Shown here one piece after another: positions 1-27,447 of a DNA stretch of 64,000 nt. The notes below the pieces were generated by a model. That model worked only from the letters and a program-made list of their open reading frames with translations, was not told the origin of the DNA and did no database searches. Source of the DNA: Strigamia acuminata (taxonomy: Eukaryota; Arthropoda; Chilopoda; Geophilomorpha; Linotaeniidae); the NCBI GenBank assembly GCA_949358305.1, contig OX442323.1:6138001-6202000 (forward strand), in the 5' to 3' direction. A program made the translations under genes and the position numbers. Within the stretch, counting starts at the first letter, position 1; each line of letters starts with the position of its first letter.

Positions 1-700
1 GTGTAAAAACCCCTTTTTCATATGTAAAAACCTCTTTTTCGTGTGTAAAAACCTCTTTTTCATGTGTAAAAATCAAATTACATGTGTAAAAACCCCTTTT
101 CGTGTGTAAAAACCTCTTTTTCATGTGTAAAAATCAAATTTTATGTGTAAAAACCCCTTTTTCGTGTGTAAAAACCACTTTTCACGTGTAAAAACCAAAT
201 TACACGTGTAAAAACCAAATTACACGTGTAAAAACCAAATTACACGTGTAAAAACCAAATTACACGTGTAAAAACCAAATTACACGTGTAAAAACCAAAT
301 TACACGTGTAAAAACCAAATTACACGTGTAAAAACCAAATTACACGTGTAAAAACCAAATTACACGTGTAAAAACCAAATTACACGTGTAAAAACCAAAT
401 TACACGTGTAAAAACCAAATTACACGTGTAAAAACCAAATTACACGTGTAAAAACCAAATTACACGTGTAAAAACCAAATTACACGTGTAAAAACCAAAT
501 TACACGTGTAAAAACCAAATTACACGTGTAAAAACCAAATTACACGTGTAAAAACCAAATTACACGTGTAAAAACCAAATTACACGTGTAAAAACTCCTT
601 TTTCGTGTGTAAAAACCCCTTTTTCGTGTGTAAAAACTCCTTTTTCGTGTGTAAAAACCCCTTTTACATGTGTAAAAATCAATTTTTGTGTGCAAAATTC
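1..700. repeat. 20-bp minisatellite with CACGTG E-box, 21 perfect copies
   Basis: Unit TTACACGTGTAAAAACCAAA is repeated with exact 20-bp spacing; CACGTG recurs at 183, 203 and so on to 583. Diverged 20-bp relatives (GTGTAAAAACCCCTTTTTC) flank it. It lies in a FRY intron (3' partner exon outside the window). Confidence 0.95.
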
Positions 701-811
701 AATTCTTAAGTGTTAAAGTAAAGCTTTTAGTTCTCCAATGTATTTTTGCGAGCACAAATGGATCGTTTAAGATTAGAGCATAACAACTGATTGCGTTGGT
801 TCGATTCGAAC

Positions 812-13642
<12,831 letters not shown>

Positions 13643-15243
13643 TCTGCATCAGCTGAGCTCATATTAATTCGCGTAATTTGATCGTAGAATGATAAAAGAA
13701 AATTAAAGAGAAGTTTTGAGTTCAAAGCACACTGCTCGCCCTCTCAAGGAGAAACATCGTTAGTGCAAAGACGTGAAAAATAATTGCGAAAAAGGGCATT
13801 GTTCTGTGGGATTCGCGGCGAATTACGTTTTCAGAGACAATACCGCTTCATCAAGTGTCTGCAATGCTTTCGAATCCTTCAATGACTCACCGCTTATATT
13901 AGCAAGGTCACAACGTCTATATTTAACCAAATTAAAGAGATTATTACACATTTCTTGCCGAATTTTACATTTTTCATTTTTCGGATGAAAAATTTGGAAT
14001 ATTCATTTCTTTTCCCACCTTTTTTGTGTAATTTATTAATTTTTTTTTAATTTAAAAAATTGCTTTTTATTATTGGATGGAATTCATCCATGCAAGAAAT
14101 GCCAAGAATTTTGTTTAAAAAAATCAATGGTTCCATTGAAAATAACACAAAAGAAAGGTTATTTTAAAGGAATAATTAGTAAATTTGAAATTAACTCGAA
14201 AAATGTCGTTATTTTTATGCTTTTAAGCCGAAATCGCATTGGAAAAATGTAATATTTTATAATTTTTCACATTTACACCCAATTTATACTGTAAAAATGT
14301 AATATTTTAGAATTTTTCACGTTTACACCCAATTTATATTGTAAAAATGTAATATTTTATAATTTTTACACATTTAATACGAAATTACTTCGAAAAATGT
14401 CGTATTATATTATTTTTACACATTATAACACCAAGATTGCATTATAAAAACGTAATATTTTATCGTTTTTAATCATTTATACCGAATTTACCTAAAAGAA
14501 ATATCACATTTCATCATTTTTAGACATTTTAAACCCAATTTTCCTCACAATCCCCCCTCCCTTTAAAAAATACCATTTTACACAATTCACCAAGCGTAGA
14601 TTTAACAAAAAAAATGAATAAACAAATTGTAACGTCTCATTCCCAAACATCCTCTCATTTTTCCTAGTTCATGAACTCTGCAGTCACCACCAAACCAAAA
14701 AAACAAAACAAAAAAATAAAAAAATTGATCCAACAGCACAAAACTCAAGAAAATAAATAAGTAACAACACAACGAGCAACTTGCCTACCTTAGCGACGCA
14801 AAATATCGAATTTCTCCTCATTTGATTCGACGATAATAAACGTTGCGTGCAATCTTTCCACTTTTTATCACTTTTATCGCAACTTGAGCGGTGTCGGGCA
14901 CACACAGATAATTTTTCAAAACATATAAATATATGTATGTGTGTTAAAAACACACCTGAGATGAGTCAAACTCGTGATCAGCTCACTGTGACTTTCAGGG
15001 GTGAAAGAAAACTACTTTCAATGTGTACCGTACTGGAAACGTGCCAATGTTGTTACAATTTTTTTTAATGATTCAGTTTTGTAATAATAAACTCGATAAC
15101 AACCACGTGGTCCGATAGGATAGCACAAAATGGATATAAATGGTCATTTCGACACTTCCAGGCGCCATTAAACCCGAATTAAATCGAAAAAAACACCTAA
15201 AATTGTGTTTTTTACGTGTTTTTCTCATTTCAAACACACTCAC
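13643..15243 (-). other. FRY upstream region between candidate first exons
   Basis: No recognisable coding sequence. About 14200-14540 holds diverged tandem repeats. A TATATTTATA stretch near 14923-14932 (minus strand) followed by a segment ending in a CGCTAAG|GTAGGC donor at about 14796 could be a promoter with a non-coding first exon. Another donor-like CTCAG|GTGTGT lies near 14956. Confidence 0.3.
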
Positions 15244-15545
15244 CGATGTGTATACGAACAAACGTGTTTGATCCATCCTGTTCTTCATGGATTGTAACTA
15301 GAAAACAAAGGTTCGCACGGTTAAATAAAATATTTTCTTTTTCCTTTTCGCCCCTATAGAAAATTGAGATCGAGGTCAGTTCACATCAACCCAATTAAAA
15401 TGAGTACTGCACAACCGCATCTCGAAATTCAGTTTTTCAAGTCCAAATAATATTTTTTTAAAGTATTTTTCCTTTGATTTTTCTATTTATACAAACCTTT
15501 TTCTGATTTTTCCATCGCCTCGAATGCATCGATGCATTCCGCCAT
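15244..15545 (-). CDS. possible alternative first coding exons of FRY
   Basis: Two exon-like blocks lie upstream of FRY on the same strand. Block a (15497-15545) starts at an ATG in context AAAAAAGATGGCGG, encodes MAECIDAFEAMEKSEK plus one base, and ends at a GTTTGT donor. Block b (15244-15297) follows acceptor TTTTCTAG, encodes VTIHEEQDGSNTFVRIHI plus G, and ends at a strong GTGAGT donor. Block b ends in phase 1, as does FRY exon 1, so it can splice directly to exon 2 (13051) in frame and give a different N-terminus. This is inference from phase and splice signals; the blocks could be 5' UTR with chance reading frames. Confidence 0.4.
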
Positions 15546-16231
15546 CTTTTTTCTTGTTTTATGTTGATTTTTGCAGGATTTTCTTGTCAGATGTGTTTTT
15601 TATGCGCTGTCATGTTGAGATAAGCCTGTAAAATAAGATGATTGGTTAGTTGTTGGGTTTTTGTTTGGAATTTTGTTGTTTTTGCGTTTTGGTTTTGTGG
15701 AAATGGATGGGAATTGATCGCGAAAAGTTAATTGATTTATTTTGTTCGGATTTTTTTGGTTTTGTATACCTGTGTTGGATGCAAAAAGCTGTTTTCATTT
15801 TAATACACGAGTGTGAATTGGTAAATAAGTGCTATATCATGGTTTTTATGAATCTTGCACAAGCGTCTAGGGAAACCGGACATCACACCATTCAGCAAAA
15901 TATACATGACGTCATAGGATCATGTTCTTGCCTCATCGGATCAAAATGCGTCGGATGCTAATTGTATCGATTACACTGATTTGAATTATTTGTATTTAAT
16001 GAGTCAAATTAATAAATAAGAAACGGCAAAAATAAATTCAGTTTGGAAGGCTCGAGGTCGAGGTGAAAATATTGCGTCATCAACGGTGGCGCCATCTCGG
16101 ACGATTCCGCAAGACTAGTGTTGCAAATCAATTTTCACAACGAAATATATTACATAAATGTTTTGGCAACTGGTTTACAAAAGTGTTATGCAGTCCCAAT
16201 TAATACACGTGAAAATTCTAAACTAAAATTT

Positions 16232-16329
16232 CTATTGATTTACTACGAATATTACTCCTGGATATTGCTCTGGATCTCGAGCTAGATCGCCGAATGAGGC
16301 ATCCGTCAGCCATTCCCGCCAATTACAAA
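16232..16329 (-). pseudogene. isolated terminal-exon-like ORF
   Basis: After acceptor TTTATTTAG (minus strand) a frame reads CNWREWLTDASFGDLARDPE and further to a stop at 16232, ending VIFVVNQ. Residue composition is protein-like, but I found no matching upstream exon and no nearby AATAAA. It may be a relic exon or chance. I do not recognise the family. Confidence 0.2.
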
Positions 16330-16587
16330 CTAAATAAATAAAATAAAATAAACTTTAAATTAAAAAAAAATGCAATTTATTTCTCAAAACACTGCAGTTC
16401 TAAAAAATAACCAAAAAAACATTATAAGTTATTTCCTATATCTTCTACTAACTCTTAAAAACAAGAAAAATAGTATTTAACAGCATTTGGGCAACATTAG
16501 TGGACAGTTGTGTGATGCCTTTTATCAATCAAATGTCCTGAAAACTTAGCTAGAAACTAAAAAATTTGATAGTGTTATTAATTACCT

Positions 16588-16753
16588 TGTTTACATGTAC
16601 CCAGTTATCTGGATAACTGAAAATGTGAATTTTACTTTTCTGGAAAACTGGTCACGTAAAGGAAACAGTTTTCCAGAAAAGACAGACTTGTTCGGAAAAC
16701 TAAATTCCAGTTGTACGAGGTAGATTTTGGGCATTTAAAACTGCATGTAAACA
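16588..16753. mobile_element. foldback/MITE-like element, 166 bp
   Basis: Terminal TGTTTACATG (16588-16597) is mirrored by CATGTAAACA (16744-16753). Inside, CTTTTCTGGAAAACTG (16635-16650) is the exact complement of CAGTTTTCCAGAAAAG (16666-16681). No coding capacity. The nested inverted repeats fit a non-autonomous DNA transposon; no clear target-site duplication is visible. Confidence 0.5.
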
Positions 16754-17289
16754 CCCGTGCGTGCAAAAATTAAAAACTTTGATCGGAATATCGTCAAATT
16801 GTTGTAGTAACGATACGTAATAGACTAACGACACTTAGTACTGAAAATGATGTGAAATGAGCTAAAAACACGATTTCAAGGGTCAGAATTTACTTTGTTT
16901 AGGGGCTGAAATAAATCAACAACCATCTTTTTATTTCAGATAATCAAAATGCATTAAGTGAATTTAGTTTTGGTCAATTCTTCTTAAAAAACATAAGAGC
17001 ATAACTGCCAAAGACAAAATGGTGCTATAAGCAAACAATTTTTTGGCCCCCAAAAACCTAAAGCTTGAGGGTCCAGTGTTGCCCACAGAGGAGCCCAAGC
17101 AACTGCTTTCTGTAGCATGTTCGACGATGGAAGCAGAATTTATCACCCTCGTTGTATTGGCTCGATTATGTGTTCCTCGAACTCCCGGTACTTAATCGAC
17201 TTTCACGTCTTCTCCGATGCACTTGCTTCCATTCAATTTACATCCACTTGCGCGTATCAGGACAGCCCGATTTTTGATGGTTTGTCCCC

Positions 17290-17445
17290 AGGGCCGTCTT
17301 TACACTTCTCAGCGCCCTGGGCTAATAAAACTCAGGTGTCCCTTGCCCAGCACTTTTCTGTGCCCATCGAGCCCCTTGCCCGGCGGCCCCTTGTGCTCGG
17401 CGCCCCTGGGCTGCAGCCCAGTTAGCCCAATGGTAAAGGTGGGCC
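17290..17445. mobile_element. GC-rich repeat fragment
   Basis: A GC-rich block (CAGGGCCGTCTTTACACTTC and many GGGC/GCCC words) stands out from the AT-rich surroundings at the edge of the SINE cluster. It looks like a fragment of a dispersed repeat; ORFs across it are not credible proteins. Family not identified. Confidence 0.3.
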
Positions 17446-17759
17446 TGTTTGTCCTGGTTGTCCCGAGAAAGTTTTCCGGTGAATTATCTTGGCAGTTCAA
17501 ATTCCAGCATTTGAATGAAGTGTGCAGAGACATCTTTTCCCCCTTTTACCCTGTTCATACTATCACCTACCATCCCAATCCTTACCAGAGGTACCGGTAC
17601 CATAACTTCCCACTGACCTTGTAGCATAACCAATGAAAGAATAAAACAATTAAAGTGTGACCAGACAGCATGCAAACCAAAGCCAAAGTCTGATTTATTA
17701 TAAAATTAATCAAAAGTTTTTTTTTTTTTTTTTTTTGTGTACTTGTTAGGAGATTTGAG

Positions 17760-17890
17760 AGATTGCTTTTTCCCGGCTCCATGAGTGCGAAGGGAGCAAT
17801 GTGCCTCGATTACTCCAACAACGCTGAAGCCGGTGCCAGGTCACCGCCAACTGAATGGCAAGTACACACAATCCATTCAGCTGGCACTGG
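17760..17890 (-). mobile_element. degenerate tRNA-derived SINE fragment
   Basis: On the minus strand a block around TGTGTGTACTTGCCATTCAG parallels the one at about 19480-19610 and resembles the tRNA-like heads of the intact SINEs nearby, but its B box is degraded. A poly-T of about 20 nt lies just upstream (about 17719-17736). Confidence 0.4.
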
Positions 17891-17939
17891 CAAACACTGG
17901 CGATCTTTGAAGTTTTATTAGTTTATCAGTTTTAGTGTT

Positions 17940-18145
17940 TGATTGATGGTATCCCAACCCGGGTCGGCCGCATTGCTGCAAAGAGCGAAGAGCGCGGTGC
18001 CTTAGAGCACAACCGGCTCTCCGGTTATCCACGAATGGACTTCCACAAAGCACGAGTTTCATCTCGCTGGCTTCGCTGGAACCGAACCCGGGACCCCCCA
18101 ACTGCGAGGCAACACATAAACCTCGCAGCTATAGGGGCGTCGATT
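17940..18145 (-). mobile_element. tRNA-derived SINE, family A, copy 1
   Basis: Read on the minus strand it begins with a tRNA-like head: A-box-like TAGCTGCGAGG, then GTCCCGGGTTCGGTTCC containing a B-box-like GGTTCGGTTCC. The body contains AGAGCGAAGAGCGCGGTGCC on the plus strand, shared with copy 2 at 19640-19842. RNA polymerase III promoter architecture plus a shared body identifies a SINE. No ORF. Confidence 0.7.
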
Positions 18146-18446
18146 AAAAACTATAAATACTTCATATATGTCTCGACTTACATCTATAAAATTAACAATC
18201 TTTAAGTTCCACTCAAATTTCTGGTTGAAAAAACGAAACAACTCAAACTCCAACTTCATTTCACACCAAGGTTTTAGATCGCATCCAATATTGCGGATGT
18301 AGATCCGTTATTGATGTGAACACTGATCTCAGTTCACGGATCTAGATCCGTGAGACCAACAACTCCATTCGCCAATCAATATCCCACAACTCGATTCAAC
18401 AATTGGATCGCAAAGTCACTTTAACGTTCATGATCTTATACTTATT

Positions 18447-18675
18447 TCTATACTCTGTCTGACCTTAAGAATAGAGAAAACTCCTATTGGTCAAGACCTT
18501 TCCACTGGTGTAGTGATACCTAAAAGTAGAACAATACACCAGGTTTTATTAAACACTTCGTTGTTGTTTTTAATGGAATTCTTTGTGTGAATAGTGTGAC
18601 CGCGATCACACACTCCACAGTTCGGAGTAATAAGGCTGGAGTTTTCTCTATTCTTAAGGTCAGACGGAGTATAGA
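18447..18675. mobile_element. Tc1/mariner-type MITE, 229 bp with 38-bp terminal inverted repeats
   Basis: Left arm 18447-18484 and right arm 18638-18675 are inverted copies with one difference (T/C at position 10). The outer end reads TATACTCYGTCTGACC, recalling Stowaway-like MITE ends (TACTCC...) next to a TA. The roughly 150-bp interior has no ORF, so the element is non-autonomous. High arm identity suggests fairly recent insertion. Confidence 0.8.
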
Positions 18676-18754
18676 TTCAAAAACTGGTGGCTTAAAGCCG
18701 TGTACACCACCGCTTTAAGCCACCAATGTATCACCTGGAATGTGCCTTCACTCT

Positions 18755-18994
18755 ACCGCCCGGATTTCAAAACCAGGTACCAGGCTTTTAACCCGGTACC
18801 TCCAGGCCGGTGCTTTCTCTACACATATCCGCGGTTCGGTCCCTGAGTGCAAAGAGAGAACGCACCTAAAAAGCCACTCGGGCTCTAAAGGCTTCCTCCA
18901 GAGCTCGAGTAATAACTCCGGCTTTGCGGGGAACCGAACCTGGGTCCCCGTGACTCTCAGGTAGGCACGCACACCATCAAGCCAACGGGGATTG
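18755..18994 (-). mobile_element. tRNA-derived SINE, family B, copy 1
   Basis: Minus-strand head: CCCCGTTGGCTTGATGG (A-box-like), then GGGGACCCAGGTTCGGTTCC (B-box-like). The body shares CGGTTCGGTCCCTGAGTGCA-like sequence with copy 2 at 20940-21180. Distinct from family A in its head sequence. Confidence 0.7.
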
Positions 18995-19479
18995 AATATA
19001 TTTCTATTTAGTAGCGTTTAAATGTGTTCTTGCCAGGGCCGGATTATGGCTTCGATAGGACCATGGATATCCAGAAATGAAATCACAACATTCTCAAGCA
19101 AAAAATGCATTTTTAGACAAAAACATGTAATTTGTACTTGTACCAGGAGGCCTTTTAGAATTGGAACACTTGGGGCAACTGTCCCTTTAGCCTCCTAAAT
19201 TTCTTCCTATCTGGATAAAACGTAAAATAAATCATCGGTAAGAAATTCTCCACCCAAATTTCTTATGATTTAGTTATGATGATGACAGAAAGTAATTCTC
19301 AAGGTCATGTTGCATACTACATCCAATATTTTCTAAATATCCCACCAGGTGTCACCTATCTTCAATAAAAAAATAATTGTACCTTGACAGTTGCCACTTT
19401 GAGGAAAAATATGAAGGAAACAAAGTTGCAAAGAACAAAAGGTTTGTAAAGTTTGATTTGTTTTGGTATGTACTTGTAA

Positions 19480-19612
19480 ATGTGCAAGGACGTGCTCCGA
19501 ATGCGATGGGAGCTGTGTGCTTACGGCCACTCCAGCACCGCAGAGCAACAGTCCAAGTCCCCACCAGCTAAGAGGCAAGTACACTAATCCAATAGCCAGT
19601 GAAGGAACCCTG
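19480..19612 (-). mobile_element. degenerate tRNA-derived SINE fragment
   Basis: Minus strand: CTGGCTATTGGATTAGTGTA then CTTGCCTCTTAGCTGGTGGG, paralleling the fragment at 17760-17890 and the heads of family A, with a decayed B box. Confidence 0.4.
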
Positions 19613-19639
19613 CAGTAAATTCAGGATCACTGTGTGTTA

Positions 19640-19842
19640 TTTTTGATGGTATATGACAAACCCCGGATTTGGACCGACAAAGCGAAGAGCGCGGTGCACT
19701 AGAACGCACAATGGCCAACGGATACGCTCGTGAGAACTTTCCGCATAACACAAGTTTGTTCTCACTGGCTCCACTATGGAACCGAACCCGGGTCCCCGCA
19801 ACTGAGAGGCAACACACAACCGCTCAGCTAAGCGAGGAGTCA
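19640..19842 (-). mobile_element. tRNA-derived SINE, family A, copy 2
   Basis: Minus-strand head TTAGCTGAGCGGTT matches the tRNA A-box consensus; GGGGACCCGGGTTCGGTTCC carries the B box. The body shares AAGCGAAGAGCGCGGTGCAC-type sequence with copy 1. It retains the clearest A box of the copies here. Confidence 0.75.
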
Positions 19843-20829
19843 ATGAAAAACTGCAAAGATTTAATATATATGCGAGAGATGGAGCAAGAAAACAATCAAA
19901 GGGTAGGGTAACCCCGTCTTCCACAGCATCATAGCCGACTAATTTGGGTCAAAAATTTGAGTTTTCTTGATATTCTAAAGGTTATTATAAAAATTTGGGT
20001 AAATTTACAGAAATTTAGACCAATTTCCCACATTTTTGGCATCTAAAAACACTGTATTAACCCTTCCAACCCTAAGATAAGTCTTTTTGTAAAACCATTT
20101 GTAAAAAATCATTATTTTCATGTGAAATAATATTTTTTTTAATCTGATTTTTGCTGACTATTCCTTTGAAACATCACTAGACACTACACCACAATTGAAA
20201 TTTTTTTAATTTTTTTATTCTCATTGAAAATAATTTTCACTCATGCCGGTAAAAATGGGGTTTATCAGCATGCTGGTAAAACTCAAACTATACTGGCATG
20301 CGGCTTAAAGCGGGAACAAACAGTACAAAGTTACACTACGTTCGCATCTTTGAAATTTCGAAACCCGATGGTTCGTATGTTAGGTAGGAGACTTACTGTG
20401 GTAAGTTCATTTTTATATTTGATTCTCCGCATTTTTTTTTGCCTAATTTTTACATCTAAAAAGTATGTTTACCTGCCTAACTAATGCATTTCTGTGACTA
20501 AAGCGGAACGATGTTCCGCTTCGTGAAATTATGCAAAATATTGTTCCGGTCTGTGATAATTTTCTTCTTGTGACTTTCTAATTGTACGAATTACTGTTTT
20601 TAAATTTTGAAATGGCGTTCCGGTCCGTAAAACTTCCCACAACAAGCCCTGAACTAAAAACGATCCGTCTAAAGACAATTTCCATCCAGATTCGTCAAGT
20701 GTTGCCCCAAAAAGAGTAATACTTCCCTGCAGTGTTTACCAAACGACAAATTAAAAGAAAAATAAAGAAAAACCGAAATTCCGCTAAAGAAAAAATTATT
20801 CCAACAAATGAAAAAAAACTCACACCAAA

Positions 20830-20937
20830 ATAGGTAGACTAAACCACCAGGTAACAGCCCACTAGTATTTGAGTATACTCAAATACTCATATACTCAAAT
20901 ACTAGTTAGCGGTTCGCTATTGCCTTAGTCCACCTAT
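20830..20937. mobile_element. foldback element with perfect central palindrome
   Basis: Outer arms ATAGGTAGACTAA (20830-20842) and TTAGTCCACCTAT (20925-20937) are inverted with one mismatch. Inside, CTAGTATTTGAGTAT (20862-20875) and ATACTCAAATACTAG (20891-20905) form a further palindrome. No coding capacity. It directly abuts the family B SINE at 20940. Confidence 0.5.
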
Positions 20938-20939
20938 AG

Positions 20940-21180
20940 TGGTATGTGCTGACACACAACGTCAAACCAGTGTTACACGACCAGGCCTGGATTTCACTAC
21001 CAGCCTGAGCTCTGTGGCAGCACATGCCCGCAGTTCGGTCTCGGATGCAAAGAGGGCGGCAAGCCTATGACTGCTCTGCTGGACTGAGTCTTATCATCAC
21101 CTGCTTCACGAAGAACCGAACCCGGGCCCCCGTGACTGCCAGGCAGGCATGCAAACCATCGAGCCAACGGGGATTGAATT
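20940..21180 (-). mobile_element. tRNA-derived SINE, family B, copy 2
   Basis: Minus-strand head CCCCGTTGGCTCGATGG (A box) and GGGGGCCCGGGTTCGGTTC (B box) match copy 1 at 18755-18994. The body includes CGCAGTTCGGTCTCGGATGC on the plus strand. Same orientation as all other SINEs in this cluster. Confidence 0.75.
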
Positions 21181-21575
21181 CTTTACAACCTTATATCGCT
21201 TATGTGCTTTCCTCTAAAAATCTTATTCCACTTTTCTTTCGTTTTTGATCACTCCGCGCGAAACATCATTTTCAAAAAATGGCGGTTCATGATGAACTGA
21301 CCTGAAAAATAAATAAAAATCAAACAAATTCAATAAAAGTTATAAAAATAATATAATCTTTAATTATTTTATCGATATAATTTACCTTGAAAACGATTTA
21401 AACATAATTTCTCCATTTAAAATCGAAAAATCGATTCGTGCAAGTTTCCGGGAACCGCCACCAGTTGTCGCCGCGGTCGAAAATAACAAATGGCCTCAGT
21501 TTTGTTGCCGGGATGCGCAGGAAAATCTCTCTCTTCCAGTAATTTCCTGCATCTAATTGTGATCGGATAATTGTG

Positions 21576-24977
<3,402 letters not shown>

Positions 24978-25012
24978 AATAAGCCTAGATTTGTAAACGT
25001 CAAAATGTTTAA

Positions 25013-25080
25013 AATAAAACGATATAAATTAACTGCAGCGCAGTTCCAGCTCGATAAATCGGAGTAAAATTGATTTTATT
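25013..25080. terminator. tail-to-tail poly(A) signals of TRIM23 and calreticulin
   Basis: AATAAA at 25013-25018 (plus, TRIM23) and its reverse complement at 25075-25080 (minus, calreticulin) lie within 70 bp, so the two 3' UTRs probably meet or overlap. A second minus-strand AATAAA at 25334-25339, only 26 nt past the calreticulin stop, could give a shorter end. Confidence 0.5.
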
Positions 25081-25364
25081 TCACACACGGCTTCATTTTA
25101 AATACAAAGTTTGTAGTTTTTATTTTTTTTCTGTCACCAAACAAAATGAGGAATGAAAACAAGATGGTGCACACCCGAACTGTACAATTAAATTCAACTA
25201 CAAATCAACGTATAAAAAAAAATAAACAATTTTTCTTGAAAAAACTGAGAGAAAAAAAAAATCCACATTGTTTGACATCACAAAATTCTCCTTTAAACTC
25301 TACTTAAATTCTATTTTTTGTTTTAAATTTAAATTTTTTTCCTTTTATTTTTTTTTAAATTAAT

Positions 25365-27447
25365 TTAGAATTCGTCGTGTTCATGATCATGTTTTTCCTC
25401 AGACTTCTCCTCATCCTTTTCCTCAGATTTATCGTCCTTTTCATCTTCTTCATCTTCCTCCTCCTCCTCGTCGTCCTTCGATTCGCTTTTCTTCGCCTTT
25501 TCCTCCTCGTCGCGTTTCTTTCTCTCTTCCTCGTCTATTTTATCCTTCATTTTCTTCTCCGCGACCTTCGTGACCCCCCAGGTCTCCTCTCCAATTTGCT
25601 TCGCAGCATCCTCGTCGTCGGTTATAAGAATATTATCAAATATGGTTCCCGATTTCACCTAAAAACATCAAAAAATGTCAATCTTTCACTAAAATGTCAA
25701 TTTTTCACTAAAATTTCAGTTTTTTCATGAAAAATTAAATTTTTTCATTAAAAATTTCAAGTTTTCACTAAAATTTCAGTTTTTTCATGAAAATTTCAGT
25801 TTTTCCATAAAAATTTCATTTTTTTTTTACTAAAAATATCAGTTTTTCCATGAAAATTTCAGTTTTTTTCACTAAAATTTCAGTTTTTTCACTAAAATTT
25901 CAGTTTTTTCACTAAAATTTCAGTTTTTCCATGAAAATTTCAGTTTTTTTCACTAAAATTTCAGTTTTTTCACTAAAATTTCAGTTTTTTCACTAAAATT
26001 TCAGTTTTTTCATGAAAATTTTATTTTTTACACGAAAAATTAATTTTTTTTTGTAATTTTCACCTGCCACAGGTCGAACCCGATCACGCAAAACTCCTTA
26101 TACCGGTAAAGGTTCGCTTCTGCTATATAATCTGGATTATCGATCTCTGGGTGCACCCAAGCGCCTTTATATAACGGATTATCAATTTGTTTGGGTTTCC
26201 AATCGCCCTTGTAATCGGGGTTGTCGATCATCGGCGGTTCCCATTCGCCGTCCATTTCGTCGTCCCAATCTTCCGGTTTCACTGCATCCGGATCTGGAAT
26301 GTGTTCTGGTTTCTCCCAATCCTGAAAAAAAAAAAAAAAAAAAAAATTAATTTTATTTCAAATTATTTCATGCCACTAATTCGTACGTCGGGTTTGGTAT
26401 CGGTTGGATCGTCGATCTTCGCTCTATCGTCCCAATCTTCGGGTTTACTCGCACTTGGATCTTTAATTTTCTTCGGTTCAAGGAAACTCCAATCGTTTTC
26501 CAATTCCCCGCTCTCGACTTTCTCGTTATCGATTTTAACCACATACGTGTTGTCGGGTTTCACCACCAGGGTGTACAAATGTGTAAACTCATCATCCTAA
26601 ACGCAAAAAAATCGCAAAAAATAAATAAAAATCACAAAAAAAACATCAAAAACATCAATTTCCATTTACCTTGCACCTAATATCCTTATTAATCAATAAA
26701 TTCTTGCCCTTATAGTTGAAAATAACGTGTACTTTCTTAGTACCGGGTCCACAAATATCCGGACCTTCAAAAAAATCAAAAAAATTCATTTAAAAAATTC
26801 AAAATTCAAAATTTCAACCCAAAAATCGTACCAAACATAATCTGATAAGCTGAATCTCCGTGCATATCTGCTTGATCCAAACTACAATCGAAGATTTTCG
26901 CATATCCACCGCCACAGTCGATGTTCTGCTCGTGTTTAACGGTAAACTGAATCACCAATGTCTTCCCATCGTTAGAAAATGGCTCGAATTTCGAAGAAAG
27001 TGCATAAAACCTTGCATCTTGCGACGTCTGGATGCCTAAAATACAAAAACACACAAAATAAACATCAAATTTAACCAAAATTCATCAATTTTTCATCAAT
27101 TTCCGTCGATTTTCATTGATTTTCGTACCTTTATCTTTATCGGCGTCGCCGTAGAATTTTCCATGACTTAATACAAATTTGCCAGCTTCACTTCCTTTGT
27201 GTGTCGAGGCTATCCATCTTGATTCCCACGAATCTAAAACAAATTAAAATTTAATTTAATTTGTTAAAAAAAATTGTTTTTCGTCTTTTTTTCGCATTTT
27301 TTCATCTTTTCGAGACCGAAATTCAAATTTTTTTTTTTTTACACCGGCATTTTTTTTCAAATTACCATCAAAGTCCTCTCTGAAGTAGGTTTTGGCTTGG
27401 ATTAAAGTTGCGAGAAGTAAGCAGAAACCTGCGGTTACAGCCCTCAT
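25365..27447 (-). CDS. CALR: Calreticulin, ER lectin chaperone, C-terminus HDEF
   Basis: Calreticulin folds monoglucosylated glycoproteins and stores calcium in the ER. Exons: 27366-27447, 27129-27233, 26832-27035, 26670-26764, 26387-26596, 26064-26321, 25365-25658; 415 residues, the usual size. Signal peptide MRAVTAGFCLLLATLIQA (1-18). Family signatures KHEQNIDCGGGYAKIF and FGPDICGPGTKKVHVIFNYK are intact. The P-domain has KPEDWDD-type repeats followed by GEWEPP/GDWKPK/GAWVHP repeats. The C-domain is a long Asp/Glu/Lys run. The last four residues are HDEF rather than HDEL/KDEL. Its substrates are made by the pathway containing ALG6, also in this window. The promoter carries an ERSE. Confidence 0.98.
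25670..26045. repeat. 20-bp minisatellite in calreticulin intron
   Basis: TTTTTTCACTAAAATTTCAG units with CATGAAAATTTCAG variants. Each unit ends in a CAG, mimicking an acceptor on the plus strand. Confidence 0.9.

Noticed and set aside
178-600. Regular direct repeats that could be read as a CRISPR array
   Set aside because: The 20-bp units abut with no spacers, the palindrome is part of each unit, and the context is a eukaryotic intron.
17117-17624. ORFs of 102 and 135 codons in the SINE/GC-rich repeat zone
   Set aside because: They run across repeat boundaries and have no protein-like pattern.
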